Below are positions 23,502-42,795 of a stretch of 64,000 nucleotides of DNA, piece after piece. The notes below the pieces were generated by a model. It saw nothing but the letters and a program-made list of their open reading frames with translations. It searched no databases and was not told where the DNA came from. Within the stretch, counting starts at the first letter, position 1, and every line of letters begins with the position of its first letter. The stretch covers positions 29,205,498-29,269,497 of the forward strand of contig NC_026660.2 in the NCBI RefSeq assembly GCF_000004075.3, written 5' to 3'. Source of the DNA: Cucumis sativus. Taxonomy: Eukaryota; Streptophyta; Magnoliopsida; Cucurbitales; Cucurbitaceae. The translations under genes were made by a program, and so were the position numbers.

Positions 23502-24953
23502 ATTTTGAGTCTCAATTTGATCTTTTATTATTTGATTAATCAGAATTCTACTAAACTAAATAAATGCAAAAAGAATTAGTGAATTGTTTTGAATTGTAGG
23601 TTGGTTACAATCACTACACTACTAAGTATTAAATATTTCAACTAATCAAACATTTTAAAGGTAAATTCACTATTTGATTTTGTAAAATGAAAATAATCAT
23701 AAAGTGGAGGTGGCCACCTACTACAATTTTTTATAATAGAAAGGAAGAAAAAAAAAGAGAGGAATATTTAATATTATAATATTCTCTCACCACCATTTCT
23801 TTTTGTCTCTATAAAATTATATAAATTTTTCCAAATTTGAAACCAACTTGACTTTAAGTCAAGAGAGTAATACAAAAGCTAATTAAAGCAAATTAGATAT
23901 AAAGATTCGATAAACTAGTCATATCAAACTTCTCATCCACGTTACGAATCAAAATAAAATTTCTTTAAGTTGCTCATAAATAAAACCTTGCTTAGTTCAC
24001 ATGAATCACATGTACTTGAGAAATTGGAAAGATTAGAAAAAATAATGACATTCTTCTTATATATAGTCATGGTTGATTTCATTGCATCACAAGCTTAAAC
24101 AAATGAATTTTAACTTAGGGAAGATTTTATTTCAATGTTTGGTACAAAATGAATTTGATGCTGAACAGCAAAGATATGGACAGTCCCACTTGAAAGGAAA
24201 ATGAAAGAATATTGAATTTAAGATGGTGCCTACTGCCTACCACAATAATTCAAACGTAAAGAAGAATATCAAATCGCAATATTTATCTGACCCAGTTTCA
24301 ATTTTGGAGATCTTTTATGTTGGCAAATACTGAGCCCAACAACTTTAAGTCGAAACTAGATATTTTATGTGGGCGTTGTACAAAAAAGCGGTGGGGGTAA
24401 AGTGTTTTTTTTTTTTTTTATCATTAAATTTGACCATATAGTACAAATTCGTGAGCAAAAATGATGAAAATGGGGTGGGTAAATCCAATTTACTAACATG
24501 AAGATATTCAATGTCTGGCAGAATAGATTTCACCTACATAAAGCACGTTAAAACTCATTATATCTCGATGATTTATCCTAGTATGTGTTAATCCGGATAT
24601 TATGCTGAAACAAATATGATGTGAAGAAAACGGGTTTCTATGGACAGCAGTGGGTAGGTCACCCATACACGACCTAGCAAATTGCTCTCTCTATAATGAA
24701 AGTAGAAGCACGGAGGACCTTTTGATCTTGGGATGAATGTCTGCTCCATTAATGGATTCCATGGGTGGTTGGTTGATCCAATTTCGACCAACCCATTACC
24801 GGGACCTTAAGGTGGCCACATATCTCACAAAACTATGCTTCAACTAGTTCTAATTTCTCAGGGGATGTGTCGTCCCTGCCTCCAGCCTCCAATGGCTAGC
24901 TTGCGAGTAAATCGTCCAGTACATGAGAGTTGACAAGAAGCTATAGAAAGAAA

Positions 24954-33004
<8,051 letters not shown>

Positions 33005-34696
33005 TTTCGTGAGGGTAACGGAGGAAGTGTGGTTTCTAGGAAATGAACCTCGCGCGAGCTCGAATGACCTTACGCGTCCCAAATTTACCGGTTCTGTTCT
33101 ATTTAAAGATGAATCAAGTATTTGAACTAAACTATCGGTCTTTAGGCCCATCTCTTTAGATGTTCACGGCCCATGTCTTGATTTTTCTTTTGTAAGAAAT
33201 TACCAGAAAATTTAACGCACATTTGTATATATATATATATAACAAATAAATTCAAAATAATTATTTCTAAAATTTTATCTAATATTTTCAAAAGAAAAAT
33301 TATAGAAAATAGAAAAATCAATAAAAAAACTGAAGTGTAAAGAAAATTTTCTTTTAGGGGTTTTTTCTGTAGTGTAAGTAGTGTTTTTCTATTTTTTTAA
33401 AAAAAATCATCTCAATGTTGTTTTAAATACCAAATTTAAAAAATATATATTTGTAAATATAGCAGTGTTGATTGGCCAACAAATAATAATAAGAGGTATA
33501 TTAATATAAAATAAATACTACAACAAGATAGGCACAGGAGCTTTGAAAAAATGAAAAATAATAGATCAAATGTAGAAATTTTATTATTATTATTTAAAGA
33601 AACATACTTGTAAAATAGAATTGTATAATATATAGTAAGTCTTGGTAGCAATTTAAGAAGTCTGGATAATTTTAAAAATTGTTCAACGTTACTTTAGTGA
33701 CAAGTTTATAAACTACAAAACAATAATAATTCCTAAATATTTTGTTGAATTATATAATAAACAGCGATAATTATTATATAAATTTTGTATTAGTCAACAT
33801 TCTTTAAATTTCTAGATTTTACGAACCCTAGTTTAGGAGGAAACTTAGCCTGTGGGTAAGTGGATTATTACTGTGATGTTTGTATTTGCTATCTTCAATG
33901 CCAACCTAAAATAATATGCACTAAAAAAATATAATATTATAACTAAACTCATCAAGGATAAAATAGAATACTATAACTAACTCATTAATACTATAACTCA
34001 AACTCAAACTATTGCTCAAACTCATGGATGATAATCAACTCACTGCCTTCAACATCTTCAAGAATTTGAAATTTGAATAAGAAACTACGTCTCCATCAAC
34101 CACAGGAGGGCTTTAGTCTTTGCTTCCAGATCCTAATTAGCACCAACCATATTTTATTTCAATTCTTACCATCCTTGGGAGAAACCGATAGAACTAAATA
34201 ACCATAGACACTTGTGGATTTAGTTTAGACTTAAGGAAGCTCAAACCACCTTCAATTTTATTCTCTTTATAAATAAATAAACAAACAAAAATAGTAACGA
34301 CTATAAGCTCCATTCTTTGCTTGTTAACAAATTTTATGGATCCACCACTGACCAACGGACGAGTAAATGAAATTTTTCAAACATAATACATCAGTTCACA
34401 GGACCTTGTATTCAAGTAAAGAAATCTTAATATAGCCTCAATCCATGCATTTGCCGTCTGGGGCAAGTTCATAAACAATTAGTGTAATCTTCACACCAAT
34501 AGAAGTACTGTTTCTTATTTCACATATTATATCAGCAAACTACACTCTATGTACATAAAACACCACAAGCTTTCACACTAGTGCTAGGTGACAATATATT
34601 AGAGACATATCAGTATTTCACATGGTACACACTTAACTTTATTTATAAACATTGGTTGGGTATGATGTTTTTTTAGATATTTATTTGTGAGAGAGT
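33005..34696. other. NRPB2 upstream region and PHO2 downstream region
   Basis: The two genes are in the same orientation here. About 150 bases next to the NRPB2 ATG are less AT-rich and are likely leader. The rest is AT-rich, with a TA run near 33227-33240 and no credible ORF. The end adjoining 34697 is PHO2 3'UTR. Confidence 0.6.
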
Positions 34697-37600
34697 TTAC
34701 AGAATGAGACCATTTTCTGCCTCCATAAATTGGCTGCAGTCAAATCCCTTACTTGAAAACGTCTTGATGAGTCTTGGAAAGATCTTAGCAAGCATAATTT
34801 TGAATCCAGTAGAACTTTGGTCCGGATTTTCGGGTTTTGTTGTTCCACACTGATAGTCACTTCCTACTGGAGTTCCTTCCATGTATGCTCTACAGGCTGC
34901 TAGAATGTGCTGATAACGTCTCCTGAAGTGTTCCTCCACAAGTGCCTCAAAGTGCTGCAACAGGAGAAATAACATTTTGGATGAAGTTATAAATCACAAA
35001 GGACTTTAGCAATCCTACTTTTGATTTTATCCAATGATTCAAATTATATCATAGAAAAGGAACTAGCAAGAGAAATTGTTGCGCCATCAAGATCTTTTCT
35101 GGCACATTCATATGCCACCACATGACATAATTAGTTTGTGTACACCAGTATGATTGCTTGACCCTCAAAAATGATCAATTCTCATTCAATTGCCAAAATT
35201 TGGAAAGTAGAGATAGCTATTATACCTTAGGGGATTTGCTTAGCAAGTACATCATAGATTTGCAGGTAACAAGAAATGCATTCTCGTTGTAGCTCGCGGA
35301 GTTCCTCTCTCCCTCAGCTCTTCCTAATTGAGCATCATATCCTGCCTCGTTATAATATGGCTTCTCATTAAGCACGAGAGCCTGAAGGGAAAGAAGAACT
35401 TGAAGTATAGTAGAACTCCCAGGATTCCACACTTCAGAGCCGCTGCCTGTCCAAGTGTTTAGAAGACTTAAACAGACCCTGCCAGATTCATACAAGTTTG
35501 GGTTGACACGAAGCCCACCAGATATGTAATGCACTAGCTGCAAAAGATATGAAGGAACTTAACAAGAGCCTAAGACTTACAAGAGAAATTTAAATACATT
35601 TTCCAGTTTAAAAAATTCTCGACAAGGGGGCTGAAATTTTGGAAAATATTCCCCTATGTATGTGATAAAGAGAGAAGGTGCCAATCAATAGAAACGTTGT
35701 GCACGGAGCACCTAACATTGTAGAAAAATATTTAATTGGAAGTACAAAGAAATTGATTTATCTGAGGGATTATTAAAATCATGGGAACTTGTAAAATGCA
35801 GAACTTAATGAGAAAGCTTACGGGTGGTATTTGAGGGTACTCTGGAGGAAGATAAATGTCAAAGAAGAAAAGGCCATCATGGTACGGTGTTCCAGGTGCA
35901 CCAATAATGACAGCTCGAATAAGATCCATTCTCTCCTCAAAGACACGAACATAGACAGTTTCTACAAAGATTTTTCTCATTCAGTTGGACAGTTGCATGC
36001 TATCTTCATAGAGCCATAAGAATAAATGATTGAAACTATGGGTCCGTTTGGATTGAAAAAAAATGTTTTTCAAGCAATTCATTTTTGTTTAAACTCTTTT
36101 TCCTAAAAAATGTTTAAAATACACTTAAAAAACTTAAAAATCTAATTTGAGTGGCGTTCAAACACTTTAGTTTTTTTACAAAATAACTTATTTGTTAAAT
36201 AAACACTTGAAAATGTAATTCAAACACACCATAAATTAAAGAAGAAAAAATGCTAACCAGGAAGATTATTTTTAAGAATGCTCCATTCTTGTTGGACCTT
36301 CTTTAGCCATCTTCTACTTGCCTATGAAAAACCAGAAGGAATATGAAAGGGTCATCTTGACTGCTGCAATAAAATGACAGGCCTAAGATTCTAAGGTATG
36401 CTGCTGACCTGAGATAGCATAGGTCCTTTTCCTGATGAAAGAAAATGATGGTCTGGGCAGTCACTGGCCATGTCAAACTGTGTAAGTAGGTCGTAGTTCT
36501 CACTTGAGGTTGAAAATGTTAAATCTTCATTCTTGTGAATTTCTTCAATGTCTAAACTTGTCTCACCAAAATTGTGTAATTTAGCTATTTGTGACATCTC
36601 AGTAGACTGGCTGCAAGTTTGCAGCACTTCTTTCTCGCAGAGTAAATTAATTTCATCCCCACCTTCAAATGATTGAAGGGCTGTAAAAGTGCCTGATAAA
36701 ATTGTTGATCGAACTGATCCAAACAGTGTCGTAAAAATATTAGAGAAAAATTCAACCGCAGCTCGAGAAAAGAAGCAAGTAGTATCCCTTTTGAAATTTT
36801 TACTAGCACCATCACAATTTGGCATATCCTGAGCACAAAAGATGTATTCATCATTTAGCTTAAAATGAACTGAAAACAGATGAACAAAATAATAGAAAAA
36901 CTCAACAATAGAACGATAGATTTAAAGAGGGGTTAACTGAAATAGTTGCGAAGTCTTAAAATGAAAGGTACAAATATGTCGACCAGACTTTGGAAGTACT
37001 GGAAATGGCTTTACCTTTCCTTTCTGGATATTATATGGTTTCAAAGGCTCAATCTGCTCTAGTCTCGACTCTTCAAGGTTTTCACCATTAGGTACAGCGA
37101 TTGGAGAAACTTCATACTTATCAATGGAGAAAATCTCTTGAGGTGAAACCTACAATCAAGTGCAAGGGAACTAATATGATTACAGCAGCCACCTCAATAA
37201 AATCTTATGCATGGATAAATCATTACAACCAAAAGGACCTTCATGGATCAAACTAAAAACTAATGCAAATTATTAGTGAAAACTTCAAATTTTATTGATT
37301 AAAATTCGTAAATGATAAAAAAAATGCTAAATGATGGTGCAATTTCTTAAGACAGTTGCTATTGGACCTAGAAAGTGATTCCCTTAACGAAGCCTATTAT
37401 CTGGTGAAGGAACTAACCATTCAAAGCAAACAAGATAGAGTATTACAGCTATTTCGAATAATGCTACAAATGAATTTATGGATCCTTGGTCCCTGCTACA
37501 TGTATGATGAAACAGTGGAACATACTGAGATTGCAAAAAGAGTAGAGACATTAACTAAAATGAATACCATGCTTATAGAACAATTAGCCCATTTGACCTC

Positions 37601-38982
37601 CACAGCACCATCTTTAAAGCCAGTAACATTACCAATGAAGGATAGGAAGTTGTCCATAATCATGTTATTATTGATGATGCGATTCCCCTCGTTCTGAGCA
37701 GACTCATTCATGGAGATTTCAGAAATTATATTATTTTCATCAGATTGACTGGCAAACTTATCCAATGCCAACCTAAACACAATATCTCCAAGAGAGAAGG
37801 AATAATCTGGGTGCTCAACCAGTTCGTATGCACTCATTGTTTCCTCCACCAACAATCCATCCAGATTGCTACCCTCACTCAAATCATCAGTTCTCAATTG
37901 AACCTTGACAGTTCTTTCCTTTGCATCAACAGCCTGTACAACACCCCATCTTTGATTTACAGACATGCTTGAATCATCACAATTGCCCTTCTCCATAACA
38001 AACTGTTGAGGCCAAAATTCATGAGCATTTGTAGCATTTGCTGGAGTTAAACAAGGGGAATCTAATGCTGTGGAGCGGCTACCATCCTGCCATAGCACAT
38101 CAACTTTAGTTTTTTTCTTCACGATGACACAGATATCCTGAAAGCCTGTTCCACGATATCCGCCATTCATCAAGTCATGAGTAGTAATGAACTTTTCACC
38201 AAAATAATTGTTTTTCTCATCCCCAGGAAAAATACACCAATCACCAAGATTCCAATTTGCATGAGAAAAGCACGACAACAAAGTCAATTCCTTAGCATGT
38301 TGCATACGTGGGGGAGCCGTTAAACTAGAAGAACAACCCATCAAAACTGAGGCAAGCCAATCAACATACACTAGTCCTGCCTCCACAGAACAGACTGTTC
38401 CTTCACAACGGTCATCTTTCCAACCAGATAACCATCCAGGTGGTTTGGAAACATTTGAGAACCGTACTCTTTGTCCAGGGTAATAAGGGTACTGTGAATC
38501 ATCGAGTACATCAACAGATATAGGTAAGAGCTTCTCTTGGTCCACAGCAATGATTTCACACTTGTTCCCATCATCAAAAAGAACACTGACAGAATCAATA
38601 ACCTTGTCTACTCTTCCAATCCATGGCCCATTAACAACGACATCTCCAGCAGAAATGGAACGGATTTTTAATAGATCTTTAGAATTAACATTTTTTATTA
38701 TGGGACCACTGTTTTTCTCCAAATCAACAAGCATGTCAATACCAACAACCTTTCCCATCTGTCCATAAGGATCATTCACAAAACAGACTGCATCTCCAAG
38801 CAGGAATTCCCTCTCAAAGGAAAGGAACTCGTCAATTTTTCCAATTGTTTCCTCTAAGCTTGATAAAATGCAACTAGTTTGGCCATGATAATATTCAGCT
38901 TCCTCTAGGTCATCGCTGCTATCACACTCACTGGAATTCTCCCAATCCGAGTCACTTAGAAACAGGTCCATCAATAGAATGT
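34697..38982 (-). CDS. PHO2: PHO2: ubiquitin-conjugating E2 enzyme UBC24 class
   Basis: Six coding exons: 38982-37568 (ATG at 38971), 37149-37015, 36828-36409, 36321-36258, 35961-35822 and 35537-35226, ending with a seventh at 34954-34697. All phases agree and give 910 aa, against 907 for Arabidopsis PHO2. The long N-terminus starts MDLFLSDSDWENSSE and matches PHO2, including FLSFEREFLLGD, VEAGLVYVDWLAS and WGVVQAVDAKERTVKVQ. The UBC domain lies at about 655-825 with catalytic Cys743 in GRVCLSLLNTW. PHO2 sits on ER/Golgi membranes and drives degradation of phosphate transporters and PHO1. It is silenced by miR399 under phosphate starvation. An upstream in-frame MMLCCIDILL extension is rejected because CTGTATAG/AC is an acceptor at 38983. 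A MITE-like segment lies in the intron at 35962-36257. Confidence 0.97.
36037..36233. mobile_element. MITE-like element in a PHO2 intron
   Basis: The left end TATGGGTCCGTTTGGATT and the inverted right end, read as TATGGTGTGTTTGAATT, form imperfect terminal inverted repeats around about 160 bp of AT-rich DNA. It lies inside the intron between exons 36321-36258 and 35961-35822. It has no ORF. A related segment is suggested at 42610-42795. Confidence 0.6.
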
Positions 38983-39661
38983 CTATACAGCATAACATCA
39001 CAAAATACTATGTTAATAACATGTCTACAAACTCAAATAAAGATGAAAAAAAATTATAAGAAAAAATACCTCAAAGTGACCTCCAAGTAAAGCCTCAGTT
39101 TTAAAACCAGAGTTTGAATCTTCTCGCGCTTCTTTGCCTAAACTTTTAGCAACAGCACTTCCTTGGGTAATTTATAACTTCACAGTGAGCACCAATTCCT
39201 GAAAATTAGATATGGAGAACATATCATTCAGATTATGTCATTGAATTGAGAAGTATCACACAAGAAGAAAATTATCTTCCATGTTTTTCTGCATTACAGT
39301 AATTTTGTCAGCTTTGAATCGTAACATTTTAAGCAGAAGCGCTGAATTGCTCTTAAAGAGCATCATCAACCAAAAAAAAATGTGTGGAAGGAACAGGGAA
39401 GGTCGAATATAGAAGGTACCATTCAATTACCACTTCTTTCGTTAAATCTTCCAACTCCTGGGTAGGATCCAAAAGTAAATTGATTTGTGTAGCACGACTA
39501 ACCAGAGATTGAATATAAAGCTGAAGCAAAAGAAATTGATGATTGTAACAATTGGCTATATCTAACTGCCAAATGAGCAATTTTCAGTAAGTATAAAAAT
39601 GTCATACCTGAATGAATCAATATCCACATTAGGATACCTTCCCTCACAGAAGCAGAGCAGA

Positions 39662-39680
39662 TTGCAAAGAAGATTTGCAA
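39662..39680 (-). promoter_or_regulatory. degenerate miR399-like site
   Basis: The plus strand, TTGCAAAGAAGATTTGCAA, aligns to miR399 with one missing base and several changes. It is close to site 1, inside the same predicted leader exon. It may be a decayed site; function is doubtful. Confidence 0.35.
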
Positions 39681-39710
39681 AGGGATAAACTGAGTCAACA
39701 AGGACCCAAA

Positions 39711-39729
39711 TGCCAAAGGAGATTTGCCC
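39711..39729 (-). promoter_or_regulatory. miR399 target site 1 (nearest the PHO2 ATG)
   Basis: The plus strand reads TGCCAAAGGAGATTTGCCC, identical to the first 19 bases of the miR399a/d/f type. The minus-strand PHO2 transcript would therefore pair perfectly with them, with mismatch only at the 3' end of the microRNA. It lies in the predicted 5'UTR exon. Confidence 0.93.
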
Positions 39730-39918
39730 ACTAAAGATGGACTGAAGTTTCAAGCAGAGGAAACTTCTGAAAATAGTTTCCAGAACTGTTGAAGAATCAA
39801 GAAGCAGCAAAACTGCCAAATAAAGACTTCTCCTTGTTGTTCTGGAACAAAGACGGATGATAACTAAGGAGGTTTTCTTTAATTTTCAAGTTGACTGCAT
39901 CAACCACAAGAACCTATT

Positions 39919-39937
39919 TGCCAAAGGAGATTTGCCC
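39919..39937 (-). promoter_or_regulatory. miR399 target site 2
   Basis: A second exact copy of TGCCAAAGGAGATTTGCCC on the plus strand, 208 bases from site 1. The surrounding bases differ from those at site 1, so only the site itself is conserved. Confidence 0.93.
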
Positions 39938-40018
39938 AACCCGGAGAAAGCTTCAGAATAATTAATAATGCAGAAAATCTAACAGAAGTATGAAACTACT
40001 CTGAGAGCCCAATTCTTA

Positions 40019-40037
40019 TGCCAAAGGAAATTTGCCC
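40019..40037 (-). promoter_or_regulatory. miR399 target site 3 (one mismatch)
   Basis: The plus strand reads TGCCAAAGGAAATTTGCCC, one G-to-A change at microRNA position 11, next to the expected cleavage bond between positions 10 and 11. It lies 100 bases from site 2. Pairing would still be strong, but slicing may be weaker than at sites 1 and 2. Confidence 0.88.
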
Positions 40038-42609
40038 AAAAACGATTTTTTTTTCGCCGAGTTGATCGGCAGTCATTCAGATTTTTCCCACAGAAGGATG
40101 CTAATCAATGTTCATCAAGAATCCCAAAGAAAATAACCCATCCACCACACATATCCAGCAGCTTGATCTAGAATGGAGAAGCCACATGTTGCTTGATTAC
40201 TTCACGATAACTATGTCATCAATTATCCATGGAATCGACAGCCCAACAAATCTATTGCATTCCCTTTTCACCTGCAACACGGTTAGTATTAGTAATATCC
40301 TTTTAAAAACTGATGAAGAGAGAATTAGCATATTGATTAGAAGCCACTGCTTTTGGTTGTTCAAGTACCAGTACGTAAAATTATTCCTCAAACAGATAGA
40401 GAAGAAAATAATATATCCATATGTACCGAACGAACTGCACTTATTACTTTTGGCATTTACTAACCACTACTTCCTATAACGGCGAATGACATGGACAGAC
40501 GTACGAAATAGAATTTGGATGTGATATTCTCTAGAGAAAAAGAACAAAACTCAGCGTTCAATCATGGAAGAAGAAAAGGTCAAAATACTCAGTTAAAAAA
40601 AAACCATCATCATTCTAACGATTTCAATGCGTTTCCCAAAGATTTGTACGGAATACTTCAGGAAACAAACAAGTGTGACTGCACACTCCATCAACAAAAT
40701 TCCAAATGAAAAAGCCAAGAAAGACGCGAAAAAAACAATAAACTCAAAATGAGAAAAGTATCTCTCAACATAAACGAAAACTAATATCCGGATCCTTGAG
40801 AATACCGCAGATGATAAGTTCAGAAGAAGGAAAAAAGGAGGCTAAATGCTTCAACTCCATAAGATAAATACATAGCATGCAAAATAAGAAGAAGAAAATG
40901 AAAACCATAGACAAAGTAAGGTGGCTGTCGAACTTCATATATACCTCTGAGAATTTTTCATGTATGGCCAAAGGAACTTCCGGAATAAAGCGAAAGGAAG
41001 ACACCAGAAAATTGAAGGAACTCAACGGAAAACATAATTCACAGTCACGGCCAGAAAAATCACCTTCTACCAAACGAAAAAAGCACAGGGAAAGGAGAAA
41101 CGGAAGAGGAAGAATTCAGGAAGATGAAGTCGCAGTGATAAAAACCCGGGTATTGGCACCATTTAGGAGGGTGGAAGTCATTGCAGAGTTTGCTTCTCTT
41201 TTTCTTTCCCTCTGCCGCTCGGTTGAAGGTGGCGCGTGGAGGATCCACTACCAAATTGCTTAATATTAAGACCCTTCAATAAAAAGATACCCAACAGAAT
41301 ATGCCAAAAAGATCTCTCGAATAAAGTTGGATGGAATTTAACAAGTTTCTTCCTTTATATTTTATTATTTCAATAGTAATGCTCACGAATACAACAAAAA
41401 CAATAAAACTATTTATAAAATATATCAAAATGATTGGATAGTAATTTTGTTATATTTTATAGACAATTTCACTCCAGTTTTATTTTTTATAATGTATCAA
41501 AATTTTGCTCAATTTGAAAAAATGACACAACTATACCATTTGCCACGACTTTCTTCACTCCATTTGTTTAGTTTATTCTCCTCACCCATCTTCCTATCTC
41601 TTTCCAATTAGAGTCTTTTGTGGCACAGATATATAATACAATTATGTGATTTAGATAATTCTGATATTTAAGATTAGATTAGTTTGTTATTTAATCAAAT
41701 AATAATGCATGGAGTTTAAAATTCAGGGTTTAGTATTTGACTCTGTCTCACTAAGTTAGTAGGTTGACATAAATAGGGTCCTATGTATCTTATTACATAA
41801 GGTGGTCAACCCCATAATAAAGTTCAAATTAGTATCTAAACATCAGACTTTGATTGGAACAATTGTGGTTTTGATATATATTTTTAAAATTATTAAATCA
41901 AAACCCACATGAACATGGTATATAACTCTTTTTTATCAAAAATGAGTTTAAGGTTGTAAAATTAAACTTAAGTAGATTTAAAATGATTATAGATATGTTT
42001 TAAGATTTTTTTTAAATATTGCACAGTTGATCTTCATCATCTCAAAATCACTTTCTAATATGCAAAATATCATATCTAAAATTTAAAGTATTTTTGTTTA
42101 GTGATTCAATAACGAAATCTTATAGTTCCGTACAAGTCTATAGTTGTTGACTTGTAATTGAAACAAAAAGTGATGAGATAGATAAAAGAAGAAATTATTT
42201 TTGTTGCGTAGAGAATCCATACAAAAAAAGAAGATTAGATGTAGAAAAGAAAAATTAGTTTTTAATTTGATAAGTTGAAGAATCTCAACTATGAACACTA
42301 TGATCGCTATTACATTATATATATATATATGATAACAATCGTTATCATAACTTAATATTGGGTAGATAGGAATAATTCAACACGATTACAAAAAGGGAAG
42401 AATAATGTGTTAGGGCATGCTGATATTCTGATATTTAGGCAGTTTGGCCTACTAATTAGAATCTTCTGATGCCTATTCTAAACTTTTATTACTGTTTTTT
42501 TTTTTCTTTCGCTTTTATGTTTTCTTAAAAAGGAAAAAGATAAGGAGAAAATATTGCTTATAGTTTAGAAAGAGAAATTTGAAGGAATAAACTTAAAAGA
42601 AAACAAGTT

Positions 42610-42795
42610 TAAGGGTGTGGAATAAGTTATCCAGTATTTAATTTTAAAATTAAGTCATTTCAAAACAAATTAGGATGTATAAAAATATATTTTGAAAGTA
42701 TCTTAAGTCATTTTTATCAAAATAGTTTAAATAAAATTGAGTTTTTAAAAGAAAAACATTGTTTTTTTTAAAAAAATCAACCCAAACATACTTTT
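42610..42795. mobile_element. possible MITE related to the PHO2 intron element
   Basis: AT-rich segment starting near AAGGGTGTGGAATAAG and ending near AATCAACCCAAACATAC. In inverted orientation it shares the arrangement of the element at 36037-36233: a TTTGGRTTGA end, a poly-A run, then AATGTTTTT. The match is loose and the boundaries are uncertain. Confidence 0.35.

Larger units (their letters stand above)
19481..24953. other. 5.5-kb gene-free, AT-rich region
   Basis: All ORFs are short and low-complexity. The visible structure is a diverged duplication (about 20540-20780 and 20955-21300) and a near-perfect 59-bp tandem duplication at 23384-23501. The last few hundred bases include the NRPB2 3'UTR. 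No transposase or retroelement protein was recognised. Confidence 0.6.
38983..41255 (-). other. PHO2: predicted spliced 5'UTR of PHO2
   Basis: On the minus strand a plausible leader is exon about 41250-40945 (donor GAG/GTATAT), exon 40271-39608 (acceptor TTGCAG, donor CAG/GTATGA) and exon 39198-39070 (acceptor TTTCAG, donor GAG/GTATTT). It then joins the coding exon at 38982. The 664-base middle exon holds all three strong miR399 sites. Arabidopsis PHO2 likewise has a long leader carrying several sites. Upstream ATGs with short ORFs are present in it (for example minus strand from 39819). Splice sites are predicted by eye; the transcription start is approximate. Confidence 0.65.

Noticed and set aside
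38972-39001. N-terminal extension MMLCCIDILL on PHO2
   Set aside because: It crosses an acceptor (CTGTATAG), and PHO2 proteins start at the M-x-LSDSDW-like position.
39566-39584. Another TGCCAAA-beginning sequence near the PHO2 leader
   Set aside because: Matches miR399 only in its first seven bases and lies in a predicted intron.
39562-39819. 86-codon hydrophobic ORF overlapping miR399 site 1
   Set aside because: Lies in the predicted PHO2 leader; composition reflects T-rich DNA. It could be an upstream ORF but is not a gene.
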